64,000 nt of DNA from Halichondria panicea (Eukaryota > Porifera > Demospongiae > Suberitida > Halichondriidae): assembly GCF_963675165.1 (NCBI RefSeq), contig NC_087391.1, positions 1,507,001 to 1,571,000 on the forward strand, in the 5' to 3' direction. Below the pieces are notes generated by a model. The model did not search any database. It was not told where the DNA came from and worked only from the letters and a program-made list of their open reading frames with translations. A program made the translations under genes and the position numbers. Below are positions 1-10,909 of this stretch, piece by piece (position 1 is the first letter of the stretch; each line of letters opens with the position of its first letter).

Positions 1-365
1 ACAAACACCCAACCTTGAATTCCATGACCCCCATGATTTTATTGGACGAGGATTGTATTGTCATCGTGTTCTACGATTGCGTACAAATGTGGGTGTGCGA
101 GCACTACTGTGCACTGACTTCCCAACTGGAACATAGCCACTGACTATAATGACTACGTTTTGTGTCGTGTACATATGCACTCTATACTCTTCCTACTTTT
201 GAAACACGCGGCGTGTCATAGCGCCTCAGAGACTTCCGCATGTCTGAAGGAAAGCATTTTTAAGACTTTTCTGTACATTCACAATAATATATTGAGAACA
301 GAACACTATATGTATAGTGTCTATGCCACGTGGTTAGTCATCTTGTTAACAAAAGACATGATTTA

Positions 366-461
366 TATTAAAATATTAATCGTGATAGAAATAAACAAGG
401 AAAAAGAATACTTCCGTCTGCTTTGTGCAGAACTAATAACGGGTTTAATCGACTCCATGGT
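366..461 (+). repeat. upstream copy of the nuclease-like gene's first exon
   Basis: This stretch closely matches 698-782, including the coding run ILIVIEINKEKEYFRLL and the end LIDSM. The two copies lie about 330 bp apart in the same direction. The upstream copy reads on to a stop at 475-477 and lacks a clear donor, so it is probably a dead or alternative exon. Confidence 0.6.
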
Positions 462-660
462 TGCTACTAATCTTTGAACAGGAGGCAGAAAGTCGATATC
501 TCTAAAAGTACGGACAAAGACAGTTTATCACAGTGCTTGCATGGTCACACAAAAGATCGGAAACACCTCTTAAGGAAACACCTCTTAACGTTTTAAGGTA
601 GATATAATTATATGCTTGTTTAATTACTTACTTGGTAAAACTTAAATGTTTCTGTTTCAG

Positions 661-1824
661 TATCCAGGATGCTGCAAAAGCGCTCCGGAGAAGAAATATT
701 AAAATATTGATCGTGATAGAAATAAACAAGGAAAAAGAATACTTCCGTCTGCTTTTTGCAGAGCGTCTAATCGACTCCATGGTACATCTAGTTATAATTA
801 TTGTTTTAAGACAATGAGGATAACTACTTAAGCCAATCTTTGTGTTTTTTTCATAGCCTACTCTATTTCAACAGTGGAGTCTTCTCTATCAATAATGACC
901 CTCCGAACCAGAGGCTAGGGCTATCCTCAAACGTTAAAATCGTTTTGGATGGCGAACTGGTACATTGCAACTTGACTGTGAGTCATGAATTATTTTGTGT
1001 ATTGTACAAACGAACAAATATACAGGGTGTAACGGATGGAGCTATCTTAGATGAAGACAAGAATCAAGTCTTCATTGCAGAGGTATTTTTTCCCCTCTAC
1101 ATAATTTATGTGTACATGCATAATTATTATTTTTATTATTAACAGGCCAAAACAGATGAAAGAAAATTGGTCAACAGCATGGGGGAGGGGCAGCTACTAA
1201 TAGCGATGCTAATCAGTTTCATCAAAATTGAAATGAAACATCCAATCTGGGGTTTTCTTATGTCAAACAATCGTGTAAGTGAGGTGGTAACACTGATTAT
1301 GAATACTTTTGCTAAAAAGTTTGCGCATAATGTTTACTGCCTGTGTTGCCATTGGCCTGGCCCGGCCACACGTGCTTGGCTTTTATCCCTCCAGTTAGAC
1401 GTTGTCCGTGTATATCTATTGAGTGGTGAGATTAAAGTTACGACCAGCTCCATCGGACCATTGAACAGCATAAAGTCTCTCATACCTGTTTTTATTGCAT
1501 GCTTCTGTGAGTTATCGACTAGTCTAGCAATATTCAGAGTCTGTACAAGTGCTACAATTTTCAAAACTTGTACCATTGTAAGTGCATGGGGGTGCAATTG
1601 GTGAGCCCATTCTCTAAAGGGACCGTACCGTGACCTACATCTATACAAATCTCTATTTGACTCTCACTTCCTGCTAATTGTATTTTACGTATGATGTAAA
1701 CTCACTCCACCCATTCCCTCCACAGATGCAATGCGAGCAAGTCTGGGTTCATCAGCTGGTCAACTCCCCACAGATGCAGATGTACGCAATAATAATTATT
1801 TCCTCTCAGAAACATAGGAGTTAG
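661..1824 (+). CDS. possible PD-(D/E)XK nuclease-like protein (partial model)
   Basis: Proposed exons are 661-781, 857-977, 1026-1082, 1146-1274 and 1726-1824, each with GT-AG borders; the upstream start is not resolved. The third and fourth exons join to give the order TDGAIL, about ten residues, then FIAEAK. This is the spacing of a PD-(D/E)XK nuclease core, with Asp as the metal ligand and E-A-K as the second half-site. It is followed by a GQLLIAML helix and a PIWGFLMSN strand, an order also common in that fold. Crinkler-like and other restriction-like domains of eukaryotic accessory proteins look similar. What is seen is only the motif order; the nuclease call is inference. The first exon is duplicated upstream at 366-461. 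The last exon ends in TAG at 1822-1824 but could be skipped in favour of the membrane exon that starts at 1818. Confidence 0.4.
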
Positions 1825-2221
1825 TGACTATCTACCATCGGGGAAATCTCAACCATAACGAAGGCCTCGCCACCAATCACCGTGAAGGCCTGGCGTCAGT
1901 GGGAAAAGGGATAACGGCCCTCGCCACCAACCACCGCGAAGGTCTTGAAACATACGGATTACGTGTCGCCCTAGGAATAGGGCTTGGTTTATTATGCTTG
2001 GCCATAGGCGTGACGACTTTACGAACCACACATCCTGAAAGCCAAACTCGTATTCCTGAATCAAATGCGGCTGTCTTAGGTAAATATAATTTTTATGTGT
2101 GTACGTCAAGACTGTGATGTCTAACGTCAGGTGAATTGGAAATTGATAGCCAGTTCTGCTTACCCACTATATAGGAACCCAGGCATTCACTATTATCTTG
2201 AGGGTAAAGGTATCAAAATAA
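1818..2221 (+). CDS. putative exons with one membrane segment
   Basis: An exon can start after the AG at 1816-1817 and run to a donor at 2080. It joins in phase to an exon at 2175-2221 that ends in TAA. The peptide carries two copies of ATNHREGL, then a hydrophobic run of about 18 residues (VALGIGLGLLCLAIGVTT), then a polar tail. This suggests a single-pass membrane protein or a membrane-anchored alternative end for the nuclease-like gene just upstream. No family is recognised and no start codon is certain. Confidence 0.3.
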
Positions 2222-3480
2222 TTATGTATGTATTGACGGGAAATTTTACTAACAAAAAAAACTTCTACATGCATTGTAGATCTACAAGCCATCAGATAAA
2301 CTTCTGTTCACTGTGTGGAATTCATTCTCAACATTTATTTCGTAACATACCGTTATACCATAGATAGAGTAGAGAGGGATTGGAAACGGAAGTACCCACG
2401 ATGTATCTCCGCGGTTTTAATCAAGGCTTACTTTTTAACACATGTTAAAAGCGTCGCTGCGCATGCGCAGATCTGAGAGTAAATTCTACAGGATCAGTAG
2501 GCTTTCATAAGGAAGAGCGAGTTAGTGGAAATTCCGGGCCGTCTTGAAGAGTGCGGGTGTGAACTTGAGTTCTTATGCTGGCCACAGTTTTCGAATTGGA
2601 GCAGCAACGACAGCCGCTAAACATGGACAGTACTACTGTAAAGAAAAAGAAGCAGCGTTCATCCCAGAAGAGGCAGATGAGGGAAATGGATTGGGAGAGA
2701 AGGGTGTTCCTTCATAAATGGAAAGGAATTATCTGGTAAGCTATAGTACACCTAAAAGCACTGAAGTACTAACCCTCGGCCGTTGACATGATCTACATAC
2801 AGATGCTGAGAAAGGATTCGAGGACTCAACTATTAAAATGCTTGCATTCCAGGCCTACATTCAAACACCCAATACAACCTTGGCGGCAATGTCGGCAAGA
2901 TTGATGGACAAAGGACCGTCAGGATCATCGTGAATGACAACACCCCATCCCACAATGATCAAGTCTGCTAAACTATGTACTGCACATTGAACGTGTTTTC
3001 TTTGCTGTGTATATCTACAGAGCCAACACTAGTACTTGTGTGTGTGCTGGGTTAACAATGTTCATATCACCTGCAGATCAGTTGTAGGCCCACCAGGATC
3101 TCTCCTCCGGATCCAACCATCGATATCATCACTATTGAGGATCCAACCATCAACAGTATTGAAGAGGTAGGTGTGCATGTGTGTTGTGTATAATAATTAT
3201 GGTGGTGTTCTGTACTTCAATATGGTGAAGAGACGTCCTCCTCTGAAGGTACAACAAACCCGGACCTAGTGCAGATCCCACAAGAAATCCTCATGGCTAA
3301 GATCAACTTCGTCCAATATCTTGTGTTATGGCAAGAAAGATGTTGTGGAGCCTGACCACATTGAAACGGGGCAAGCTGGAGCATCATTGTCACCCACAGT
3401 AAGTCAACACCCATGATTGAATGATAATATTATTTTGTTGACAACTGCTGCCTTGAATACACTTCAGCAAGCGAGAATCC
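2222..3480. other. stretch without a convincing gene
   Basis: Segment 2355-2395 carries a motif (AGAGGGATTGGAAACGGA) also found at 26980-26999, so it is part of a dispersed repeat. A short lysine-rich reading frame starts at 2622 (MDSTTVKKKKQRSSQKR) and reaches a GT donor near 2738, but no partner exon is clear. Segment 2758-2790 repeats at 35142-35176. Confidence 0.35.
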
Positions 3481-4830
3481 CGGAGACAATCCCAACAACT
3501 TCTCAGTCTGTGGAAGACACATCCTTCCAAGAACTTCTCAGTCTGTGCAAGAGACTTCCTTACAAAGATTTACCGTCTCCTTCAACAACGAAAAGGATTT
3601 GTGTATAAGAAATGACAACAACAGGCCAAAAGCTGTACAAGAAATGACATCAGCAGCTAGAAGAAGAATTGGCCAAACAGGAATCATGGAAGCTACTTCT
3701 TATTCTGTGCATGACACTTCCTCTCTGTACCGTCCCCTGCAACAACAAATATAATTTGTGTGTCGGAGATGACCTCGAGAGTTTGAACTTCCTTGCAGAG
3801 AAATTGACCATCAATCATCTTCTCATTCTGTGCATGACACTTCCTCTCAAAAATGTATCGTCCCCTGCAACAACAAATATAATTTGTGTGGTGGGAGATG
3901 ACATAGAGACTTTGAATAAAATTGAAGTGACCCATCAATCATCTTTTGTGGAGACAATCCCATTTAACGTCCCTTGCAACAAAAATAATGTGTGCTCTGT
4001 GAGAGATGACCTCGAGAACCCGGAGGAAGAAGTGGTTCAACAAGGAATGTCTCAATCATCATCTGTTTCATTGTAGATGGCGGGACTCCCCACACCAGCA
4101 TCATTATCAGCTGTCACTAAGAACTGGAAACGCTGACAAGGCATTCCAAGCAGGGACTCCTCGAGAAAGTGAATAGAGAAGCTGGTTGTTGTCATGGCGC
4201 TATCTAGATACATCACGTTGCCACTGTCGGTTACGTTGAATATGGAGAGAGTGTAGTTGGTGCTGACCAGTGGGGGGGCGTTGCCGGGTCGATCCCATAC
4301 TAGCGTCCTGCAGATGATGCCTAGCCCCAGAGGACTAAGGAGGACTAGTTTGTTGTTAACAACAATTATATTATTATGAGAGAATATTATGTTAAATAAA
4401 TGTTCGGAACCCGACCTCCGTGTGATTATTATTAATTTTGTTATGCTCTGGCTGGCATGCAGCTATATTTTAATCTACATCGAGGAATGCAATAATAATT
4501 GAATGGGTACATGGATTTAACATCCCCTACAACAATTGTGGTGTATGAGTGATGATCTCGTTTAAACAATCCAGAGGAGGAATTGGCTCAATAATGAATG
4601 GTCTCAATCATCTTCTGTGGAGATAATCCTATTTACCGTCGCCTGTAATAATTTGTGGTGTGTGAGTGATGACCTCGAGACTTTGAAAAACCTAGAGGAG
4701 AAATTGGCTCAACAAGGAATGTCGCAATCATCATCTGTGGAGACAATCCCATTTACCGTCCCCTGCAACAACAATACTTTAATCAGCCTGGAGAAGGAAC
4801 AGGGAATATCACAATCATCTTCTAAGGAGC
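3480..4830 (+). repeat. degenerate coding-like tandem repeat array
   Basis: A unit of roughly 110-130 bp recurs at least six times, broken by unrelated DNA at 4080-4500. The recurring peptide sense is ETIPFTVPCNN, then CVGDDLETL, then EEKLAQQGMSQSSS, with some units out of frame. The clearest units are at 3690-3800, 3830-3920, 3945-4075, 4610-4735 and 4736-4830. It resembles the remains of a repetitive protein gene or a minisatellite that arose from one. No function can be assigned. Confidence 0.5.
4080..4307 (-). pseudogene. isolated fibronectin type III-like exon
   Basis: On the minus strand an AG acceptor at 4308-4309 opens a frame containing VWDRPGNAPPLVSTNYTLS, FNVTDSG, and near the end FQFLVTADNDAGVGSP. 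This is the typical run of a fibronectin III domain: strand-B Trp, a Tyr-x-Leu-x-Ile core and a closing Asn-x-x-Gly-x-Gly-x-x-Ser. Such domains occur in extracellular or receptor proteins. Together with the sushi exon at about 4905-5028 it suggests part of a mosaic surface-receptor gene read on the minus strand. No complete gene could be built, so it may be a remnant. Confidence 0.5.
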
Positions 4831-4904
4831 TTTAGAGAACGAGCAAACAGTAAACCAGCTAGTGAAGTATATACTATTATTGATCGTTTTGATTGAATAT
4901 AATT

Positions 4905-5028
4905 ATAGGAAGTGCCTTTATGCAGATCTTAGGGTTACAGGTGTAGGTGGCCACAGTGTTCAGACCCAGTGTTTGGTTAGAGTAGGAGATGACTCCATTG
5001 GTGGGGGGAGGAAGGAACATACACACCA
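4905..5028 (-). pseudogene. isolated sushi (CCP) domain exon
   Basis: On the minus strand an AG acceptor at 5029-5030 is followed by CMFLPPPTNGVISYSNQT and then TVATYTCNP. This is the standard start of a complement-control (sushi) module: Cys, then Pro-x-x-Asn-Gly-x-Ile-x-Tyr, then Ala-x-Tyr-x-Cys. Only one such exon is visible and the second half of the module is poor. It lies upstream, in transcription order, of the fibronectin-III exon, as expected for a shared receptor-type gene. It is scored as a fragment. Confidence 0.5.
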
Positions 5029-5613
5029 CTGTGAGAAGGTGATATTGGATAAGGTGATCATTGTACAAGAAGCAGGGGACCACTTCTGTGTGATCACCCG
5101 GCTCGCTTGTAGGAAGGTATACACACGTAAACTTATAAAGTTGTATGATGATGGGTACCTCTACTGCTATATGTCAAATTATTGTTAAACGTATAATCAT
5201 ACAGCACACACTATTATTAACTATAGGAAAACAAGTCCAACACCAAAAGAGAAGATCAAGTCTTGGAAGCGCACTGCCTGTATTTTTGTGTCTGTGGATC
5301 ACCTGGTATAATATATGTACTTTTTCAAATTTACTGCTGTTGTTCGCTTACACAAACGTATCCAAAAGACAGGGCCGTATCATTGGTACGATTCAGAATA
5401 CTTCCTTCAAAATCTTCTCAATCTTGGGCATCCCCAACTGGCTCTGTGAGAAACAGCAAACTCTTGAACTATAGAGAACAGCAAACTCGTGCATGCATGA
5501 ACCAAAGAACAAGCAAAGCGAGTGCGCGCGCATGCAGTGATGCCTCACATGGCCAGAAGGAGTTTGATGACTAACATTAGAGCACACGTTTTCTTTTACA
5601 TTCCAAATAAAGG

Positions 5614-5675
5614 ACTATCGTATATCGTCTAACTTTTCGGACACTTTTAATTACCCCGACACTCTTAATTTTGAG
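5614..5675. repeat. partial copy of the TTATCGGACAC-type MITE end
   Basis: The run TATATCGTCTAACTTTTCGG followed by ACACTTTTAATTACC matches the left end of the element at 41113-41511. Only one end is present here. Confidence 0.5.
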
Positions 5676-5849
5676 ACAACATACCTTAAAACTCAACTTT
5701 TCATTTAAACTATAATTATTATTATGGCGTATTGTATCAAAGATGACGGTAACCACCCCACACTCGTACCTATACACGACACTTAAAAAAATTTGTTTAG
5801 TTAGGAAACTGTAACAAAGAGGTACCCAAAATAGCGAAACAGTTTTGTG

Positions 5850-6502
5850 AAGAACTGATGATTTCGGTGAAAGTTAGTGGGTACCCAGTCTCAAGAAAGT
5901 ACGAAGCCAAGCACTCGAGCATCTACGAGTACAGCATCCACAAAGGAGGATAGAAATTAATAGCTATGAAAGCGGTGCTGCACGAGATCAGACAGGAGAT
6001 GGACAAAACAGGGTTACTCACCACAAACGTACCCCCCCCCCCCCCCATGAAGCTGATCAACCATTACACACGCTAGTTGACAGACACAATATTTACGTTG
6101 AGTTTATATCCAAGGAATGACAGAAATGGCCGAATGTGCAGATTGCTAGCAAACCATGCATGGAAATACTCTCATCGTTACTATAATATATACCTGGCAA
6201 AAGTATTGCACTTCAATGCGAAAAAGAAGGTTCAGGGATCGAGGAAACAAACCTGGAGCAAAACTAGCTTGGACATTGGACACAGACAATCACTGCTAAG
6301 TCAAGCACCAAGAACCCTTACAAAGAAAACTCCCACGAAGAGAACGAGGAAGGGCATTAAGAAGCTGCATTGTATGATTATAAGAGGGCCAATTATTGTT
6401 TTTCTTGTTCTCTCACTGCTGAAAACGTTCATTCCAAGTAAGAAGCACTTTCTAAAAAAACATGATATAAAAGTTGTTGTAAATCACGATTGGTGTCCTT
6501 GA
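5850..6502 (+). other. unrecognised coding-like stretch
   Basis: An open frame at 6077-6502 encodes a basic 141-residue peptide ending with a hydrophobic run (IVFLVLSLL). A frame at 5850-5958 upstream (ISVKVSGYPVSRKYEAKHSS) also looks protein-like but is interrupted. A poly-C tract lies at 6031-6046. There is no family match I can name; it may be a decayed transposon or host gene. Confidence 0.2.
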
Positions 6503-6547
6503 TCACTCTGAAATAACATGAGAGTACTACAATAATATAACTCACTG

Positions 6548-6702
6548 GTTAGCAATCCTACACGAAAATTATTCTTTAATTTAGAATTATCTGCTATAAC
6601 GTACAAAGATTTAAAGGCGTGGCTTCCAAGCAGCCATTTCGCGAACATTTAGAGGCCAATCCACAAAATATAAGTGCCTCGAAAATTTCACGCTATATGG
6701 TA
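6548..6702. repeat. MITE family A, left-truncated
   Basis: The segment shares the family core: GGTTAGCAATCC, then CTGCTATAACGT, then AGGCCAATCCAC, and the right end CGAAAATTTCACGCTATATGG. The left inverted end is missing. The family is short, has no coding potential and ends in inverted TACCGTATAGCG-type termini. Confidence 0.7.
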
Positions 6703-6721
6703 GTTATATACAATATTACTA

Positions 6722-7115
6722 CAGTAGAACTTCGGTAATCTGGACCTCTTTAGTCCGAAACCTCGCAAATCCGGACAAAACGGCAAACTGAAAAAGAGGA
6801 GGGGCTGTCAGTATAGAATAGACTATTGCGCATGCGCAATCTAACTAAAGCAACAATAATTTTATTAGTAAACTGTTCAAACAATGGCCACTGCAAAGAA
6901 AACGAAGAGCTCACAAGACTCAATGTATTGGAGAGGAAGTTGAGATAAAAGACTTTCTAGCCAGCAGCCGCTCTTCTGACCTCATTAATATTGTACAAAA
7001 GTGTCTTCGTTAATGATATTCATAATCAATTAATGGCATCCGTGTATTCAGATCAATTAATGACAATCCGATGTATTCAGATGGGGTCTAGTGGGGCTCT
7101 ATTCTGTATAGATTA
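6722..7115. mobile_element. pogo/Tigger-like DNA element, decayed copy
   Basis: The left end CAGTAGAACTTCGGTAATC matches the terminal inverted repeat of the element at 27667-28016. The stretch 6997-7090 matches the reverse complement of that copy's left interior. A short frame at 6884 (ATAKKTKSSQDS) resembles the start of a pogo-type transposase but breaks quickly. A NRF1-like palindrome TTGCGCATGCGCAA sits at 6828. The right end is degenerate, so the end coordinate is approximate. Confidence 0.6.
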
Positions 7116-7950
7116 TTGCTTTTTAATTAATAAGTGCTGTCATCAGCGTTTTACATTCCAATTGTATAGGAAGCAACTAGTCACCAAGTGTGCAGATATT
7201 TTTAATTATTGCACACCCGAAAATGTGATTAAGCAAAAAGCTCGTAAGAAAAGGTGCAAGTCCTCCTCAACCAGCAGATCCCACTCTCTCTCAACAAAAT
7301 AAAAGCATCTAGAAAGACATAAATTCAACAATGTCATCCATAAGACACGTAGTAACGTCACCTCATATTAAGTATATGTGTTTATTTTTGCTTGTGTGTA
7401 TACACTGTTCTTTTGTTTTAAATTCCCACTTCAAACCTTAAACATTACATACAATATATAACGTACAGTACAGTATACACTTCGGAACTAGAGGGCATGG
7501 AGAGACAAATTCCTGAATGTCAATACTCACAAAGGGAGTTCAGTAAGATAATAAATTTTGTCGTGTTTATGTGCAAAAAAAATAATAATTATAGATATAG
7601 CTTTTTTTTTACTGATATGGATGCCACCATAAAGCCCTTATCGTTTAACTACACTACACTACCCATAGTATGAGCTTAGAGCTCGAGGTACTCCACAGCT
7701 TGAGCATAGAGCTTGAGGCACACTCATAAATATCTATGTGGCGTCACTTTACGCCGTAATGACGGGCCTATAGTCCCCAGCAAACACACCTTCGGACAGA
7801 CGTTCTCTATTCAACAAGCTCTCTTTCCCCAGTATAAGGCACAATGAACTAATAGTGCTTGTGGACTCAACATGTTCAAGTGGTGTCAGTAGAGAAAAGA
7901 TGCACACAAAAGGCTGTATTGTGAACTTTGTTGACAGAAACTGAGGTATT
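7116..7950. other. no gene seen
   Basis: AT-rich spacer. It holds short direct repeats near 7661-7730 (AGCTTAGAGCTCGAGG and AGCATAGAGCTTGAGG). No supported coding or RNA feature was found. Confidence 0.4.
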
Positions 7951-8355
7951 TCAGGTAGTAGACGAGTCCTTAAATAAGGTCATTGATCTCATTGGGGTGT
8001 ACTTTTCTTCTGCAGCCAACGGGAGCAAACAGAAGTCACTCTCGGTATAGTTTCCCCAGGTAGCTATCAATATTTGGGGGTTGTATTCAGAGCTATTTTG
8101 GGGGGCTTTCTTAGAGAAGTAGATGATGTTACGACAGGGATGGAAGTATGTGGGTGGATGTTTGCTTTCACTGTCTGTAGATACGTTAATACCAAATATC
8201 TCCTGCAGATCTGGCTGGCTATTGCTTGATGGATATTGCTGAAGTCTTCCAGTTTTCTTCATCTTTCTGCTTTGACAGTGCTCAAAACTAGCTACTTACC
8301 AGTTGCAGCCATATCTGTAGAGTAACACTTCCTCTTTCATTCCACACACTTTCAT
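7951..8355 (-). CDS. small protein resembling the RAG1 N-terminal zinc-binding region
   Basis: The two-exon model (8300-8355, then 7951-8266) joins in phase and gives 123 residues. From the start Met, residues 4-5 are Cys-Gly. After about 40 residues comes DLQEIFGINVSTDSESKHPP, then TYFHPCRNIIYF, then a Trp and a FCLLPL motif. Vertebrate RAG1 has the same order before its catalytic core: a Cys-Gly motif, VFRIDVKADVDSIHPTEF, CHNCWSIM, then W and a CDIC motif. Here one zinc ligand is His rather than Cys. Stand-alone relatives of this region are known in invertebrate N-RAG-TP-type DNA transposons. Nothing of a Transib/RAG catalytic core is visible nearby. The gene could be a domesticated fragment or a transposon remnant; the homology call rests on reading by eye. 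Confidence 0.45.
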
Positions 8356-9058
8356 GCAAGTCAAGGTGGAGCTCACAAGAAAGCTACTACAGTGGCGGCA
8401 CTATCATTGTGATGCGTAAAACACAGCTGATCATGAATATGCTACACAAGTAGTATCATGAAGAGGTAATTATATGTACATTACAGCTGTAGTGTTTCCT
8501 GAGACACTCCCCTCACAGAAATACCGGTAACCATGGTTAGAAGTATGGCATGCAAGCAGGAAATAACGTTTCATTGCAGTTCAGTAATGTTCCAATTTAA
8601 CACTAAGTTGCACACTTGAAACAGCGGGGAGCCATGCATTTTCGGTATGGGTGGCTACCTGTGATATATAGTCTCGCAGGCCATGAACTGATACTGATTA
8701 AAGTATGGCCGGCAAAACTGGAATAATAGGCATCAATGTCCGTTTTGGTAAAGATCATCACATTAGGCAAGCAGGAGTACACGAGGAAATTTCATGTGCT
8801 CCTGGTTCAAGTGACATTGACATAATTAATGTGTGTTTATATTTACGTCTTAATTTTGTCTTTTATTATGTGCTTCGAATAATGAATAATTTATCAGCAA
8901 ATTTTTTATGGTCACTGCATTACGATTCACAACTTCTTTGGTTGTTACAGAAGTAAAGTAGTAAGCTGCGTATCAAGAAAATTATTTAATGCGTGAGTGG
9001 CAAATATTTAGACTCGATTACAAGTCACCATGGATAGTTTGTTATCGAGGCTAGGTAT
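8356..9058. other. no confident gene
   Basis: A short frame at 8705-8748 (MAGKTGIIGINVRF) ends at a plausible GTAAAG donor, so it could be a lone first exon. No partner exon was found. Confidence 0.2.
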
Positions 9059-9259
9059 TACCGTATAGCGTGAAATTTTCTAGAGGCTTAATATTCGCGG
9101 ATTTCGTGGGTTAGCAATCCCTACACATTAAGTCCACGAAAATTGTTAATTACATGCTATAACTTGTAAATATTTACGTGGATTCCGGTAAGCAGTGCTT
9201 TTAGAGGCCATTCCATTCCACGAAATATAAGTGCCTCAAAAATTTAGCGCTATACAGTA
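9059..9259. repeat. MITE family A, full-length
   Basis: Inverted ends are TACCGTATAGCGTGAAATTT on the left and AAATTTAGCGCTATACAGTA on the right. The interior shares GTGGGTTAGCAATCC and GCTATAACTTG with other family A copies. Length is about 200 bp with no coding content. Confidence 0.8.
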
Positions 9260-9315
9260 TGCTGTAATAAGCATGTGGGCGGTGGTTGTGACGTCAGCAT
9301 TATTATAAGAGTTTT

Positions 9316-9343
9316 TCCGTGCGTGAAGAATCTCACGCACGGA
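9316..9343. other. perfect short hairpin
   Basis: TCCGTGCGTGA pairs exactly with TCACGCACGGA across a 6-base loop. No role is evident. Confidence 0.5.
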
Positions 9344-9816
9344 CCAACTCTTTGATAAGTAACTTACCAGTCCCTCTTTGAAGGCGTAGTCTCCAGTCTA
9401 GTCTAGAAGGACGCACATAATGAAAAGTACTTGAGATTGTCTCCTAGACCTAGTATTAAATGCAGTAGTTGATCAATCATGGAATTGTGTGTTGACTTAC
9501 TGCGCTCTATTTCAATTCAATGTTGCTGGGCTAGCTCCAACAGCATCCATGCCATGGGGACGGGGACGTACGTCTTGTCACAGATGACGACATAAACAGT
9601 TCAGCAGCTAGAGGACTCTTTTCACAGATGACAACATGGGATGGACTATGTCCGTACGTCCATCAGTATATACAGTGGACAGAACAAGGTACATGTACGT
9701 AGCAGTTTAATCGTTTAGGCTGATCTGACAACACAACCACGTGGACACTTAATCAGTTAATGCGCATGCGCGGCAGGCGTTTGCTCAAGCAAATTTGTCG
9801 GTAGCCTCGATCCCAG

Positions 9817-10280
9817 CCAGCCCCTCTCACTAGAGGGGCTAGTCTCGAGGCCAGACTCCTCCCAGGGAGAGAGTCTGGCAAACAGAGTCACTTTTCTTTG
9901 GTTTTCAGACAGTCAAAAGTGGGCGTGGTGACGATGCTAAAACTGGCTGGCTATTATCTCTACTCCTATACAGATTTAGTGAGATTTGAAAGATTCTCTG
10001 TACTTGAAATAACATTTTTAGTTGATGTATACAGGAATTTAAGTTAGCCATTGCCTACTGGCATAGTTTTAAAAATGACAAAGGTCAAGTACTATCAACC
10101 TCCTCTGTGAAGTGGAATCATGTGACAGTTTAATTGCATTCTTGCGAATCTGATTGGAGATGTCAAATTTTGACATCTGAACCAAGAAAAGTGACTCTAA
10201 ATGCCAGACCCTCTCCCTGGCACATGTCAGATCACGTGCAAGGGAGTGGTCTGGGGCCAGACTATAGAGGGGCCTGGTAA
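9817..10280. repeat. foldback element
   Basis: The left side (AGAGGGGCTAG, then GGCCAGACTC, CAGGGAGAGAGTCTGGC, GAGTCACTTTTCTTGG-like) recurs inverted on the right (GAAAAGTGACTC, GCCAGACCCTCTCCCTGGC, GGGGCCAGACTATAGAGGGG). Arms of about 130 bp flank an AT-rich centre. It is a non-coding MITE-like unit. Confidence 0.7.
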
Positions 10281-10861
10281 CCACCGTTTGTGCGCGAGTG
10301 GATTCAATAGTAAATTTGTTAGTAAAACTCTTTGTAATTTATCAATTAACCTTTTGTACTATGGTCACCCACGTGGTTGATTAAACTATGAGAGAAATCG
10401 CCATCACAACTCTAGGCTCATACAAGGAGCACTGATCTTACTGAGATGGCATCAAACAAGCGTCTGGAAGCAAGTAGACTTGCCAGAGCCGGTAGGTACT
10501 GGCAAAAAAACGCCCACTACTCTACCACAGTACAAAAGAAGACAAAACCTGACTTTTCAACACTGGAGCCGGAGAGAGCTTGAGCAAGAGCAGAACAGAA
10601 GTAGAAGCCATCACAACAAAACTAGTCACTAGTCTAGGTCATAAATGTTGTTAGTAGCTGTGTTATTTCATTAAAACTGCTGTGATTTGTGCAATAACAT
10701 CATTGTAAAATATACAATAATTTACTAAGATATCTCGATCCCCAAGAATCTTGGGGCAATTGACGCATGCGCAGACAGTGTATACGCCGTCTTTCAATTG
10801 AGAGCGGCCTGAAATCGAGACTAATTTGCCGGCTAAGGTTTCATTCGAGTTAGCCTTGCAC
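10281..10861. other. no gene seen
   Basis: Spacer without coding signal. A GCATGCGC motif lies at 10763-10770. Confidence 0.35.
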
Positions 10862-10909
10862 TAGCCTCGATTCAAGGCCTATTTTAATCGGCCTTGAATC
10901 GAGGCTAGC
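10862..10909. other. hairpin TAGCCTCGATTCAAGGCC
   Basis: TAGCCTCGATTCAAGGCC pairs with GGCCTTGAATCGAGGCTA across a loop of about 10 bases. GCCTTGCACTA-type flanks repeat on both sides. It abuts the truncated repeat copy that follows. Confidence 0.6.

Noticed and set aside
8800-8830. GGTTCAAGT word resembling a tRNA B box
   Set aside because: No matching A box or cloverleaf arms at the right distance.
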